From: Candidatus Aminicenantota bacterium | GTDB taxonomy: Bacteria; Acidobacteriota; Aminicenantia; Aminicenantales; Aminicenantaceae | DNA: 5,206 nt | NCBI GenBank assembly: GCA_030673995.1 | Contig: DAOUYU010000132.1 | Coordinates: 1-5,206 of the forward strand | Direction: 5' to 3' | Shown: piece by piece, positions 1 to 5,206 of the stretch | Numbering within the stretch: position 1 is the stretch's first letter | How the letters are laid out: each line of letters starts with the position of its first letter | Program-made: the position numbers and the translations under genes | Notes under the pieces: model-generated | The model's database searches: none | Seen by the model: only the letters and a program-made list of their open reading frames with translations | Told to the model about the DNA's origin: nothing

Positions 1-975
1 GGATAATCCGTTGTTAAGGGCCAATTTGCAGCATCTGATGGCATCGATAACCACTCCCGCAGAATTCGGGGAATCCTCGACAGATAGGCGGCAATCCAAG
101 TAAGTGGGTATGTCTCCGAAATGGCGGCTTTCTATACGAAGGAAGCAGAGTTTATTGTCTTTTTGCCAGGGGACATAGTCACTAGGACCAATATGAATGT
201 TATCAGGATCGATGTCTAGACCTCTGCTTCTAATCTGCGAAGTCACAGCGTTTGTTTTTGACTTCTTTTTGGAATCCAGTCTTTTTCTTTCCAGCATGTT
301 TAGGAAATCAGTGTTACCTCCAGTGTTAAGCTGATAGGTTCTCTCGATGGGCATCCCTCGATCCAGATAAAGATTGACGAGAGTGCGGTGGAGGATGGTT
401 GCACCTACCTGAGATTTTATATCGTCTCCGATGATGGGAAGATTCTTTTTCTCGAATCTTTTTTGCCAATATTTCTCACTGGCAATAAATGCAGGAATGC
501 AATTGATGAACGCACAGCCCGCCTCGAGAATTTGCTCAACATACCATTTGGTGGCTTCTTCGCTTCCAACAGGAAGATAACTGATAACAACATCTGTTTT
601 AGTTTCTTTAAGGATATCAACGACATCTGATGTGCTTCCCGGGGCTTTTTCTATAATTTCTGAAAGGTATTTTCCGAGGCCATCGTGGGTCATTCCCCGT
701 ACAACTTTGACATTGAGATGTGGAACATCTGAGAATTTTGTTGTGTTGTTGGGAGGAACGAAAATAGCTTTGCTTAGATCTTTCCCCACCTTGTTTTTAT
801 CGATATCAAAAGCAGCTACAAATTCAATGTCTCGAATATGATAGCCGCCGAGATTAACATGCATGACTCCCGGAATAAAATCCGATCCCTTTGTATTTTT
901 ATAATATTCTACACCTTGAACTAAAGAAGAAGCGCAATTGCCTACGCCAATTATAGTTACTCTAATTTTGCTCAT
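1..975 (-). CDS. ino1: L-myo-inositol-1-phosphate synthase (3' end beyond window)
   Basis: This is the NAD-dependent cytosolic enzyme that converts D-glucose-6-phosphate to L-myo-inositol-1-phosphate, the first step of inositol and DIP synthesis. I translated 325 codons from the ATG at 975 to base 1 with no stop. The N-terminus has the dinucleotide-binding motif GVGNCASSLVQGVEYY (residues 10-25), followed by YHIRDIEFVAAFDID (45-59), SYLPVGSEEA (132-141), GDDIKSQVGAT (183-193), GGNTDFLNMLE (219-229), the lysine-rich SKKKSKTNAV (235-244) and SPNSAG (302-307). These match the actinobacterial/archaeal Ino1 type, such as the M. tuberculosis enzyme, rather than the longer eukaryotic form. That type runs about 360-390 residues, so roughly 40-60 C-terminal residues are missing. 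The start is supported by AAAGAGGT 8 nt upstream. It lies 87 bases downstream of the gene whose product uses inositol-1-phosphate, in the same direction, so the two are probably one operon. Confidence 0.95.
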   Translation of the reverse strand, partial: MSKIRVTIIGVGNCASSLVQGVEYYKNTKGSDFIPGVMHVNLGGYHIRDIEFVAAFDIDKNKVGKDLSKAIFVPPNNTTKFSDVPHLNVKVVRGMTHDGLGKYLSEIIEKAPGSTSDVVDILKETKTDVVISYLPVGSEEATKWYVEQILEAGCAFINCIPAFIASEKYWQKRFEKKNLPIIGDDIKSQVGATILHRTLVNLYLDRGMPIERTYQLNTGGNTDFLNMLERKRLDSKKKSKTNAVTSQIRSRGLDIDPDNIHIGPSDYVPWQKDNKLCFLRIESRHFGDIPTYLDCRLSVEDSPNSAGVVIDAIRCCKLALNNGLS

Positions 976-983
976 TAATTTAT

Positions 984-991
984 ACCTCTTT
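984..991 (-). promoter_or_regulatory. Ribosome binding site of ino1
   Basis: On the minus strand the sequence reads AAAGAGGT, ending 8 nt before the ATG at 975. Its 5' edge overlaps by two bases the end of the inverted repeat at 990-1019. Confidence 0.75.
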
Positions 992-1019
992 CCCGGTTTC
1001 TCTTATAGCTTGCCGGGAA
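990..1019. repeat. Inverted repeat abutting the ino1 ribosome binding site
   Basis: TTCCCGG (990-996) and CCGGGAA (1013-1019) are a perfect 7-bp inverted repeat around a 16-nt loop, in the 87-base gap between the two inositol genes. In the mRNA the stem would touch the Shine-Dalgarno of ino1, so it could modulate its translation or mark an RNA processing site. It has no following U-tract in the direction of transcription, so it is not a classic terminator. The pairing is seen; a role is inference. Confidence 0.4.
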
Positions 1020-1062
1020 TTTATTCTATTCTTCTTAGGTCGATTTTTCTTTTTCGATAGCC

Positions 1063-2388
1063 TTACGATGATTGATATTCATGTCTCAATACAAACAATC
1101 TTCTTATCGATTCAGCATTGGCTACTATGGATAATATTATTAATGCGGCAAAAAGTTGGTTCGAAACAGCCCCGATGAATATAATAAATAGTCGAATCTC
1201 CCGTCCAATCCTGATTGTTCTCTTCCTGATAAAGGCCTTTTTGATTAAAAACTTATCATACTCCAAAGCTGTGTAGCTGTTCATGAAGGCCCCTATAAGA
1301 GCAAAGAACCCCACCAGCCAGACCCAGGCTGTCTCTATCGAACGAGAGCAAGCAAAAGTAGCGCCTAAAATAATCAAAGCATCACCATATCTATCGAGAA
1401 CCCGATCAAAAAATTCGCCGAATTTGCTTTCTTTAAACTTCAGGCGGGCAATCTCTCCATCACAGAGGTCAAGGATCCAGGAAAGCTGAGCTATAAACGC
1501 TCCTATCACAATTTTAAGATATCCCCCCTGAAAAAAGAACAATCCCGATAGTGCAGCCAGGAAAAAGCTAATCAGAGTTAAATGATTAGGATCGATATTG
1601 AAACGACTCAATTTTAAAGAAATCCAAATAGAAATCTTACGATAAAATTTTCTGGGAATTGTGTCATCTTCCGGCTTTTTCAATTGCTTGATTAATATCT
1701 TCTTTGCCTGCTGGAAGGATTTTTTGCCATTCACATTTATCCATAAATTGTCGCCGATATCAAATGTCTTCAGTTTTCCTCTGGTGGAGAGCATTTCATT
1801 AGCAGCTAAAAGCGAATATTTCTCCTGGGAAATACTTTCTTCCAATGCATTAAAAATAGCTGGAGAACAGAGGAAGATCCCAGTACCAACAGCATTGAAC
1901 CGATCAAGGCCTCTGCCAATTTTTTTGACTTTCTTGTTTTCTGTCCACACTTTTGTTGCGTCATCGCTGTTGAAGGGATAACCGTTAATTTTACGATCCA
2001 CGCACAAAATACAGCTATCCCTTTCAGGTTCAATTCGCTGAAGGTTTCTTAGAATCGAATCATCAAAGAGGTGGTCTGACATCAAAAGGATGAAGTTTTC
2101 CTTAAGAAAACCTTTGCCTTTGTAAACAGAGCTGCCATTGCCTTTTTCCCATTCGGGGTTGAAAATATAGTCCACATGGACGCCATATCTATCACCGCTG
2201 CCAATTTTTTTCATAATTTGGTCGGCTTTATAGCCAACCACAATTTTAAACCTGGTAATTCCGGCTGACTTAGCTCTCAGGATTATGCGTTCGATGAGGC
2301 TGACTCCAAAAATTGGAATCAAGGATTTTGGGGAAAAATGATGATCTACTCTGTTCTCTCTTCCAGCAGCGATGATAAGCGCCTCCAT
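1063..2388 (-). CDS. Bifunctional CTP:inositol-1-phosphate cytidylyltransferase / DIPP synthase
   Basis: This 441-residue fusion matches the IPCT/DIPPS enzymes of DIP solute synthesis. The N-terminal nucleotidyltransferase half (about 1-235) would make CDP-inositol from CTP and L-myo-inositol-1-phosphate. It shows MEALIIAAGRENR at the start, SPKSLIPIFG (19-28, K21), GNGSS (83-87) and LLMSDHLFDD (101-110). The C-terminal half is a membrane CDP-alcohol phosphotransferase with about six hydrophobic segments (near 268-287, 290-306, 335-349, 352-372, 396-408 and 408-425). It carries the complete signature D-x2-DG-x2-AR-x8-G-x3-D-x3-D at D307, D310-G311, A314-R315, G324, D328 and D332. It would join CDP-inositol to a second inositol-1-phosphate, giving phosphorylated DIP. 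Length fits the family (about 430). One oddity is AAGRENR, where the usual AAGxGxR has its second glycine replaced by E11. A role in making an inositol phospholipid headgroup is the main alternative; the fused IPCT domain argues for DIP. Confidence 0.92.
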   Translation of the reverse strand: MEALIIAAGRENRVDHHFSPKSLIPIFGVSLIERIILRAKSAGITRFKIVVGYKADQIMKKIGSGDRYGVHVDYIFNPEWEKGNGSSVYKGKGFLKENFILLMSDHLFDDSILRNLQRIEPERDSCILCVDRKINGYPFNSDDATKVWTENKKVKKIGRGLDRFNAVGTGIFLCSPAIFNALEESISQEKYSLLAANEMLSTRGKLKTFDIGDNLWINVNGKKSFQQAKKILIKQLKKPEDDTIPRKFYRKISIWISLKLSRFNIDPNHLTLISFFLAALSGLFFFQGGYLKIVIGAFIAQLSWILDLCDGEIARLKFKESKFGEFFDRVLDRYGDALIILGATFACSRSIETAWVWLVGFFALIGAFMNSYTALEYDKFLIKKAFIRKRTIRIGREIRLFIIFIGAVSNQLFAALIILSIVANAESIRRLFVLRHEYQSS

Positions 2389-2399
2389 CCCGTATCAAA

Positions 2400-2406
2400 C
2401 TCCTTT
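2400..2406 (-). promoter_or_regulatory. Ribosome binding site of the IPCT/DIPPS gene
   Basis: On the minus strand the sequence reads AAAGGAG, 11 nt before the ATG at 2388. The spacing is rather long, but no in-frame start codon lies closer, and the ATG gives the expected family N-terminus directly before the nucleotide-binding motif. Confidence 0.65.
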
Positions 2407-2565
2407 CAGGTATATTTTTTAATCCCTTGCATGGTGATTGTCTCTACAAAGGCTAACACTCAGTGATATTAAAACTTTTGGCCTCTTCTTGTTCCATCCA
2501 TAACTTTGATACATTTTTTCTCTTCACGAAAATAAAGAATGTTTAATAAAAGAAGGTACAGTCAA

Positions 2566-2582
2566 AAGAAGTTAATCTTCTT
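2566..2582. repeat. Small AT-rich hairpin next to a T-run
   Basis: AAGAAG (2566-2571) pairs with CTTCTT (2577-2582) around a 5-nt loop, and on the plus strand a run of eight Ts follows after one A (2584-2591). The stem is only 6 bp with two G-C pairs. It resembles a weak plus-strand terminator, but no plus-strand gene lies upstream of it in the window. On the minus strand it would lie in the leader of the inositol operon. Confidence 0.3.
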
Positions 2583-2600
2583 ATTTTTTTTGGAGTTTAA

Positions 2601-2684
2601 ATTTGCTTCTTTTCTACGCATTTGCTTCTAAGTAAAACAGACTACAATAGCCACTTTTTAGGAAAATGAATAACCTTTTGCTTC
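2601..2684. repeat. Short direct repeat (TTTGCTTC, three copies)
   Basis: ATTTGCTTCT occurs at 2601-2610 and again at 2620-2629, start-to-start 19 bases, and an 8-base version TTTGCTTC recurs at 2677-2684 next to the candidate -10 element of the minus-strand promoter. Copies two DNA turns apart close to a promoter could be regulator half-sites, but pyrimidine-rich AT sequence gives such matches by chance fairly often. Confidence 0.25.
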
Positions 2685-2713
2685 ATATTAGTGATTTTCC
2701 AAGACAATGTCAA
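2685..2713 (-). promoter_or_regulatory. Candidate sigma70-type promoter for the inositol (DIP) operon
   Basis: On the minus strand there is a perfect -35 hexamer TTGACA (2713-2708), a 17-base spacer and TAATAT (2690-2685) as a -10, which matches the consensus at four of six positions. Transcription would start near 2678 and leave a leader of about 290 nt before the IPCT/DIPPS start codon. It is the best promoter-like pair I found in the spacer in that direction. Confidence 0.42.
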
Positions 2714-2838
2714 TAGAACTGCCGACATTAATCCAAATTGGCGCCGCAATTTACTTGTGAAAGCGAAAAAGGCTACGAAAACTTTACCCCTACTCTGTCA
2801 TCCATACTCCTTTTTATCATTCCTCCTTATTGGCATTC

Positions 2839-2916
2839 TTAAAAATGCTACCCGCCTGCGCGGGCACAAGCTCCGCAGAGCCTGCCCCTGTGAAGACAGG
2901 GGAATGACATTTTTAA
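2839..2916. repeat. Multi-hairpin palindromic repeat element (REP/MITE-like)
   Basis: A 9-bp perfect outer stem, TTAAAAATG (2839-2847) with CATTTTTAA (2908-2916), encloses three adjacent hairpins. They are CCCGC/GCGGG around CTGC (2851-2864), GCTC/GAGC around CGCA (2870-2881), and CCCCTGT/ACAGGGG around GAAG (2885-2902). All three loops are 4 nt. The GC-rich core sits in otherwise AT-rich sequence, which suggests an inserted element. The right side reads TGTCATTCCCC on the minus strand, a motif common at ends of dispersed bacterial palindromic repeats; a related TGTCATCC lies at 2796-2803. The base pairing is seen directly; membership of a repeat family is inference from one copy. Confidence 0.6.
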
Positions 2917-2968
2917 AAAAAAGCATTCATTTTTTCAACTCATTGGGAGATGAACCTGAAATTTTAAG

Positions 2969-2997
2969 TTATTAAAAAGAGTTAACGATGTTATGAT
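2969..2997 (+). promoter_or_regulatory. Weak candidate promoter for the M42 operon
   Basis: TATGAT (2992-2997, five of six matches to the -10 consensus) follows TTATTA (2969-2974, a poor -35) at 17 bases. Transcription from about 3004 would leave a short leader of about 28 nt before the ATG at 3032, which fits that start choice. The -35 is weak, so this is tentative. Confidence 0.28.
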
Positions 2998-3021
2998 ATT
3001 CAACAACTCATTACTAAAATT

Positions 3022-3027
3022 GGAGGT
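3022..3027 (+). promoter_or_regulatory. Ribosome binding site that fixes the start at 3032
   Basis: GGAGGT lies 4 nt before the ATG at 3032. An in-frame ATG at 2993 would place this site inside the coding sequence, has no comparable site of its own, and would put 13 unrelated residues in front of a normal export signal. Confidence 0.8.
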
Positions 3028-3031
3028 CAGA

Positions 3032-4138
3032 ATGAAGAAAAAAAGAATTGTCATTTTCCTTCCCCTGTTTCTTTTTCTTTATTTTGTTTTTTCTTATCCC
3101 GGCAAACTCACTGTGGAGAATCTTCTTGAGGAAATGTTCTCTGTTCCCTCTCCCACGGGATATGAAGAGCCGATGGTTGAGAAAATCACCAGGTTGCTTC
3201 CCCAGGAATACACCACAGAAAGGGATAATATGGGCAGCCTTTATCTTCATTTGGGCAAGAGAGAGCCGCAACTGGCTCTCTTATCCGGTATGGATGAGAT
3301 CGGCTACATTGTCAGTGGATTGAGTCCTGAGGGATATCTGCTGCTGGACAGGGTTGTGCCGTCCCCTCATCCGCTTTTCGATTCTTACCATCTAGGCCAT
3401 CCGATGGTAGTCTGGACTGAAAAGGGTGCTTTACCAGGAGTTCTGGCGATACCCTCTGTTCATATCCTTTCTAGAGAGAGAAGACAGGAATTGCAGCAAT
3501 TTTCTCTGGACAGTGCCTATATTGATATTGGAGCCAGTTCAGCGAAAGAGGCGAAAATGAGGGGAGTTAGGATTCTGGATGCTGTGACTACAAGGCCAGA
3601 ACTTTCCCGGCTTGCCGGTGAGAAAAAAGCCGGTTTTTCCCTTGGAAACAAAACGTGTTGCGCTCTTCTTTTGTCTTTGGCCCGTGAGCTCGATGAGAAA
3701 AAGATATCTCAAAAAACAACTTTTGTCTGGATGGCTCAGACCAAATTCCTGTCTCGTGCCTCAAGGCCAAGACCAGCAATGGGAGCATTGAGAGTGAAGA
3801 GGAAACTCAACCCTGAGCTGGTTCTAATTATTGATGTTATTCCCGTTGAAGGAGGCGGTGAAACTGGGATTTTGCTTGGAAAAGGGCCGGTCCTTGCTTA
3901 TCCAAAAAAAGAGAAGGCAGGGCTCAAGAAGAGAATCGAAGGCATCGCTAAAAGAGAAGGGATATCTCTCCAGTATTACCCTGAATTTGGGTCGAGCCTT
4001 ATGAATCCTTTTTTATCGGGAAGCGGAGAAGTCTTGACGCTTGCGTTGCCGGTAAAATATTCATCGACGCCGGTGGAAGTTGTCGATTTCAAGGATGTTA
4101 GAGCTTTAAAAAAGCTGCTTTCCATCTTAGTTGAGTGA
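3032..4138 (+). CDS. Exported M42-family aminopeptidase homolog, probably catalytically inactive
   Basis: This intact 368-residue protein has the M42 (TET/FrvX-type) fold signature throughout but a ruined active site. It begins MKKKR, then a hydrophobic stretch (6-20) that looks like a signal peptide or anchor. Family landmarks are VPSPTGYEE (38-46), DNMGSLY (65-71), MDEIGYIV (87-94), FVWMAQ (231-236), IIDV (266-269) and KYSSTPVEVVDFKD (342-355). Set against the active paralog just downstream, the metal and catalytic residues read: His to G86, Asp kept as D88, bridging Asp to G205, the two Glu of QEETG to T237 and K238, Asp kept as D268, and the C-terminal His of the usual Y-x-H-S/T-P to S345. 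Five of seven are gone, while length, frame and signal peptide are preserved, so it is probably a functional pseudoenzyme, perhaps a structural or regulatory subunit, rather than decayed DNA. The next gene starts 9 bases after its stop, which implies co-translation. Confidence 0.88.
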   Translation: MKKKRIVIFLPLFLFLYFVFSYPGKLTVENLLEEMFSVPSPTGYEEPMVEKITRLLPQEYTTERDNMGSLYLHLGKREPQLALLSGMDEIGYIVSGLSPEGYLLLDRVVPSPHPLFDSYHLGHPMVVWTEKGALPGVLAIPSVHILSRERRQELQQFSLDSAYIDIGASSAKEAKMRGVRILDAVTTRPELSRLAGEKKAGFSLGNKTCCALLLSLARELDEKKISQKTTFVWMAQTKFLSRASRPRPAMGALRVKRKLNPELVLIIDVIPVEGGGETGILLGKGPVLAYPKKEKAGLKKRIEGIAKREGISLQYYPEFGSSLMNPFLSGSGEVLTLALPVKYSSTPVEVVDFKDVRALKKLLSILVE

Positions 4139-4143
4139 AGGAG
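4138..4143 (+). promoter_or_regulatory. Ribosome binding site of the second M42 gene
   Basis: AAGGAG overlaps the last base of the upstream TGA stop (4136-4138). It stands 4 nt before the ATG at 4148 and 7 nt before a second in-frame ATG at 4151, so the true start may be either codon; the proteins differ by one methionine. Confidence 0.7.
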
Positions 4144-4147
4144 TGAG

Positions 4148-5206
4148 ATGATGAATAAAAAGAGCTTAGTTTTAGTCTTATTTCTGGTTTTGTGTCTGCC
4201 GTTAGCAGGAGGGAAAAAAGCGGAACCTCTCTCTTCATGGGAGCTTCTCAAAAAGATGGTTTTTATTCCAGGAGTATCCGGATACGAGGGCAAAGTGGCC
4301 GGTTTTATCCAGTCTCTTTTTCCTTCCGGCCTGAAGCCAAGAAGGGACGACATGGACAATGTCTGGTTTTCTGTCGGAGAGGGGTGCCCTCATCTGCTTT
4401 TTGTTGCCCATACAGATGAGATCGGATTGGTTGTGGAAAAGATTACTCCCGATGGTACCCTTAAAGTCATAGGAAGAGGAGGTTTTCTTTCTCAGATGTA
4501 TGAGGGCAGGCCAGTTAATATTTATACAGATAATGGTCCTGTTGAAGGAATTGTCTCACCACGGCCTGGATATAATAAGCGGAAGCAAAGCCCCGCTTCT
4601 TTCAGGACGAATGACATAGAGATATATCTCGGCGTGTCTTCTGAGAAAGATGCCAGGAGTCTTGGAGTCCGAGAAGGAGACCAGATTACCATTAGAAAGA
4701 AAATAGTGGAGCTTACTCCTGAGATCATAGCCACAAGGGCAGTTGATGATCGAGCAGGGTGCGCTGCACTTCTGGCAGCTGCTTCACAGATAGATTGGAA
4801 AAAGATTAAAGGGAAAACAGTCACTTTTGCCTGGGATGTGCAGGAGGAAACCGGTCTGATCGGGGCCACACGTCTGGCACGGACTCTTAAGCCGGATTAT
4901 GTTTTTGCTGTGGATACTTTTGTCTCTTCCGATGCGCCTCTTGACTCAAAGAGATTTGCGAAACTTCCCCTGGGAAAAGGAGCCGTTCTTCGGGCCATTG
5001 ACAGTAGCAACATTACTCCCCGGGCCGAGCTGGAAAAAGTGATAAAGGTTGCAAGGGATAACAACATTCCTTTTCAATTGGGGAATACGAGGGGTGGAAA
5101 CGACGGTTCTGTCTTTATTCCTGAAGGAGCAGTGGTGTCAAGAGGCGCATATCTTTACGAGGTAAATCGGCGCATACATTTACGAGTTTATCGCACTCTA
5201 AAGGTC
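4148..5206 (+). CDS. Exported M42-family metallo-aminopeptidase, active-site residues present (3' end beyond window)
   Basis: This is a dinuclear-metal aminopeptidase of family M42; relatives form tetrahedral dodecamers that trim peptides. My translation gives 353 codons from 4148 to the window edge. A hydrophobic export signal covers about residues 6-20 (MMNKKSLVLVLF then CLPLAGG), which is unusual because most M42 enzymes are cytosolic. Active-site motifs are VAHTDEIG (86-93, H88 and D90), AVDDRAG (198-204, D200), WDVQEETGLIGA (229-240, E233 and E234) and AVDTF (254-258, D256). RGGND (315-319) stands where the family usually has GGTD. The final metal-binding His should follow near residue 340, but the frame after about 330 loses family resemblance (see 5139-5206). 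It is co-transcribed with the degenerate paralog just upstream. Substrates cannot be read from the sequence; secreted peptide scavenging is an inference. Confidence 0.88.
   Translation, partial: MMNKKSLVLVLFLVLCLPLAGGKKAEPLSSWELLKKMVFIPGVSGYEGKVAGFIQSLFPSGLKPRRDDMDNVWFSVGEGCPHLLFVAHTDEIGLVVEKITPDGTLKVIGRGGFLSQMYEGRPVNIYTDNGPVEGIVSPRPGYNKRKQSPASFRTNDIEIYLGVSSEKDARSLGVREGDQITIRKKIVELTPEIIATRAVDDRAGCAALLAAASQIDWKKIKGKTVTFAWDVQEETGLIGATRLARTLKPDYVFAVDTFVSSDAPLDSKRFAKLPLGKGAVLRAIDSSNITPRAELEKVIKVARDNNIPFQLGNTRGGNDGSVFIPEGAVVSRGAYLYEVNRRIHLRVYRTLKV
5139..5206 (+). other. Suspected frameshifted or low-quality 3' tail of the second M42 gene
   Basis: After GAVV (residues 327-330) the open frame reads SRGAYLYEVNRRI, unlike M42 proteins. 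Shifted frames recover plausible family sequence: bases 5149-5178 read ISLRGKSAHT, matching the expected form of LALPVKYSST in the paralog and restoring the missing His (5173-5175). Bases 5184-5198 in yet another frame read EFIAL, matching paralog EVVDF. At least two indels plus substitutions within about 70 bases at the very edge point to sequencing or assembly error rather than true decay. Confidence 0.5.

Larger units (their letters stand above)
2407..2838. other. AT-rich spacer / leader without a convincing gene
   Basis: This is the first part of the ~640-base gap between the divergent operons. I see no protein-coding gene with family resemblance. It is AT-rich with homopolymer runs of T. 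It holds the candidate minus-strand promoter at 2685-2713, a small hairpin at 2566-2582 and a short direct repeat at 2601-2684, each listed separately. The bases from 2407 to about 2678 would be a long untranslated leader of the inositol operon if that promoter is used. I recognise no known riboswitch. Confidence 0.6.

Noticed and set aside
388..841. Plus-strand open frames opposite the inositol-phosphate synthase
   Set aside because: They are antisense to a clearly recognised gene whose minus-strand reading has continuous family motifs.
1661..1981. 106-codon plus-strand open frame inside the IPCT/DIPPS gene
   Set aside because: It is antisense to the cytidylyltransferase domain and resembles no protein family I recognise.
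2419..2514. 31-codon minus-strand open frame in the leader of the inositol operon, a possible leader peptide
   Set aside because: It starts after a poor AGAGAA-like site and has no run of regulatory codons. Short frames like this are expected by chance.
2566..2591. Intrinsic terminator on the plus strand
   Set aside because: The stem is short and mostly A-T, and no plus-strand gene in the window would need termination there. I kept it only as a hairpin.
2601..2684. CRISPR-like array
   Set aside because: The repeats are only 8-10 bases, unevenly spaced, and limited to three copies, with no cas genes nearby.
2691..2975. A 94-codon open frame on the plus strand across the spacer
   Set aside because: It runs through the palindromic element, so its middle is a translation of the hairpins. 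It has no ribosome binding site and no family resemblance.
2993..3031. Upstream in-frame ATG that would extend the first M42 protein by 13 residues
   Set aside because: No ribosome binding site precedes it, whereas GGAGGT precedes the ATG at 3032, which gives a typical signal-peptide N-terminus.
4187..4198. Lipoprotein signal in the second M42 protein (Cys at residue 16)
   Set aside because: The residues before the cysteine are Leu-Val-Leu, and a lipobox needs a small residue just before it. An ordinary signal peptide ending near LPLAGG is more likely.
3976..4359. 127-codon minus-strand open frame across the junction of the two M42 genes
   Set aside because: Both M42 genes are coding on the plus strand here with conserved motifs, so this is a shadow.
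4522..4869. 115-codon minus-strand open frame within the second M42 gene
   Set aside because: It lies antisense to the stretch coding the DDRAG and QEETG motifs and shows no recognisable features.

Overview
The window looks like part of a draft-assembled genome of a thermophilic bacterium. Bacterial features are Shine-Dalgarno sites before all four genes, two predicted export signals and one sigma70-like promoter. The thermophile inference rests on a gene pair for di-myo-inositol phosphate (DIP), a compatible solute known mainly from organisms growing above about 60 C (Archaeoglobus, Thermotoga, Aquifex, Rubrobacter). I cannot fix the phylum. The window appears to end near a contig edge, because the last ~70 bases look error-ridden or degenerate.

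Layout: two operons diverge from a ~640-base AT-rich spacer. On the minus strand, a fused CTP:inositol-1-phosphate cytidylyltransferase / DIPP synthase (1063-2388) is followed after 87 bases by L-myo-inositol-1-phosphate synthase (1-975, 3' end beyond the window). Together they would convert glucose-6-phosphate to inositol-1-phosphate, then to CDP-inositol, then to phosphorylated DIP. Only the final phosphatase is not seen.

On the plus strand are two tandem M42-family (TET aminopeptidase-like) genes, both with N-terminal export signals. The downstream one (4148-5206, partial) keeps the metal-binding and catalytic residues as far as it can be read. The upstream one (3032-4138) is an intact full-length gene but has lost five of the seven residues of the M42 active site, so it is most likely a pseudoenzyme co-expressed with its active paralog. 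This pair is the most interesting content of the window.

The spacer (2389-3031) holds a good minus-strand promoter candidate implying a ~290-nt leader for the inositol operon, a small AT-rich hairpin, a short direct repeat, and a 78-base multi-hairpin palindromic element that looks like a dispersed REP/MITE-type repeat.
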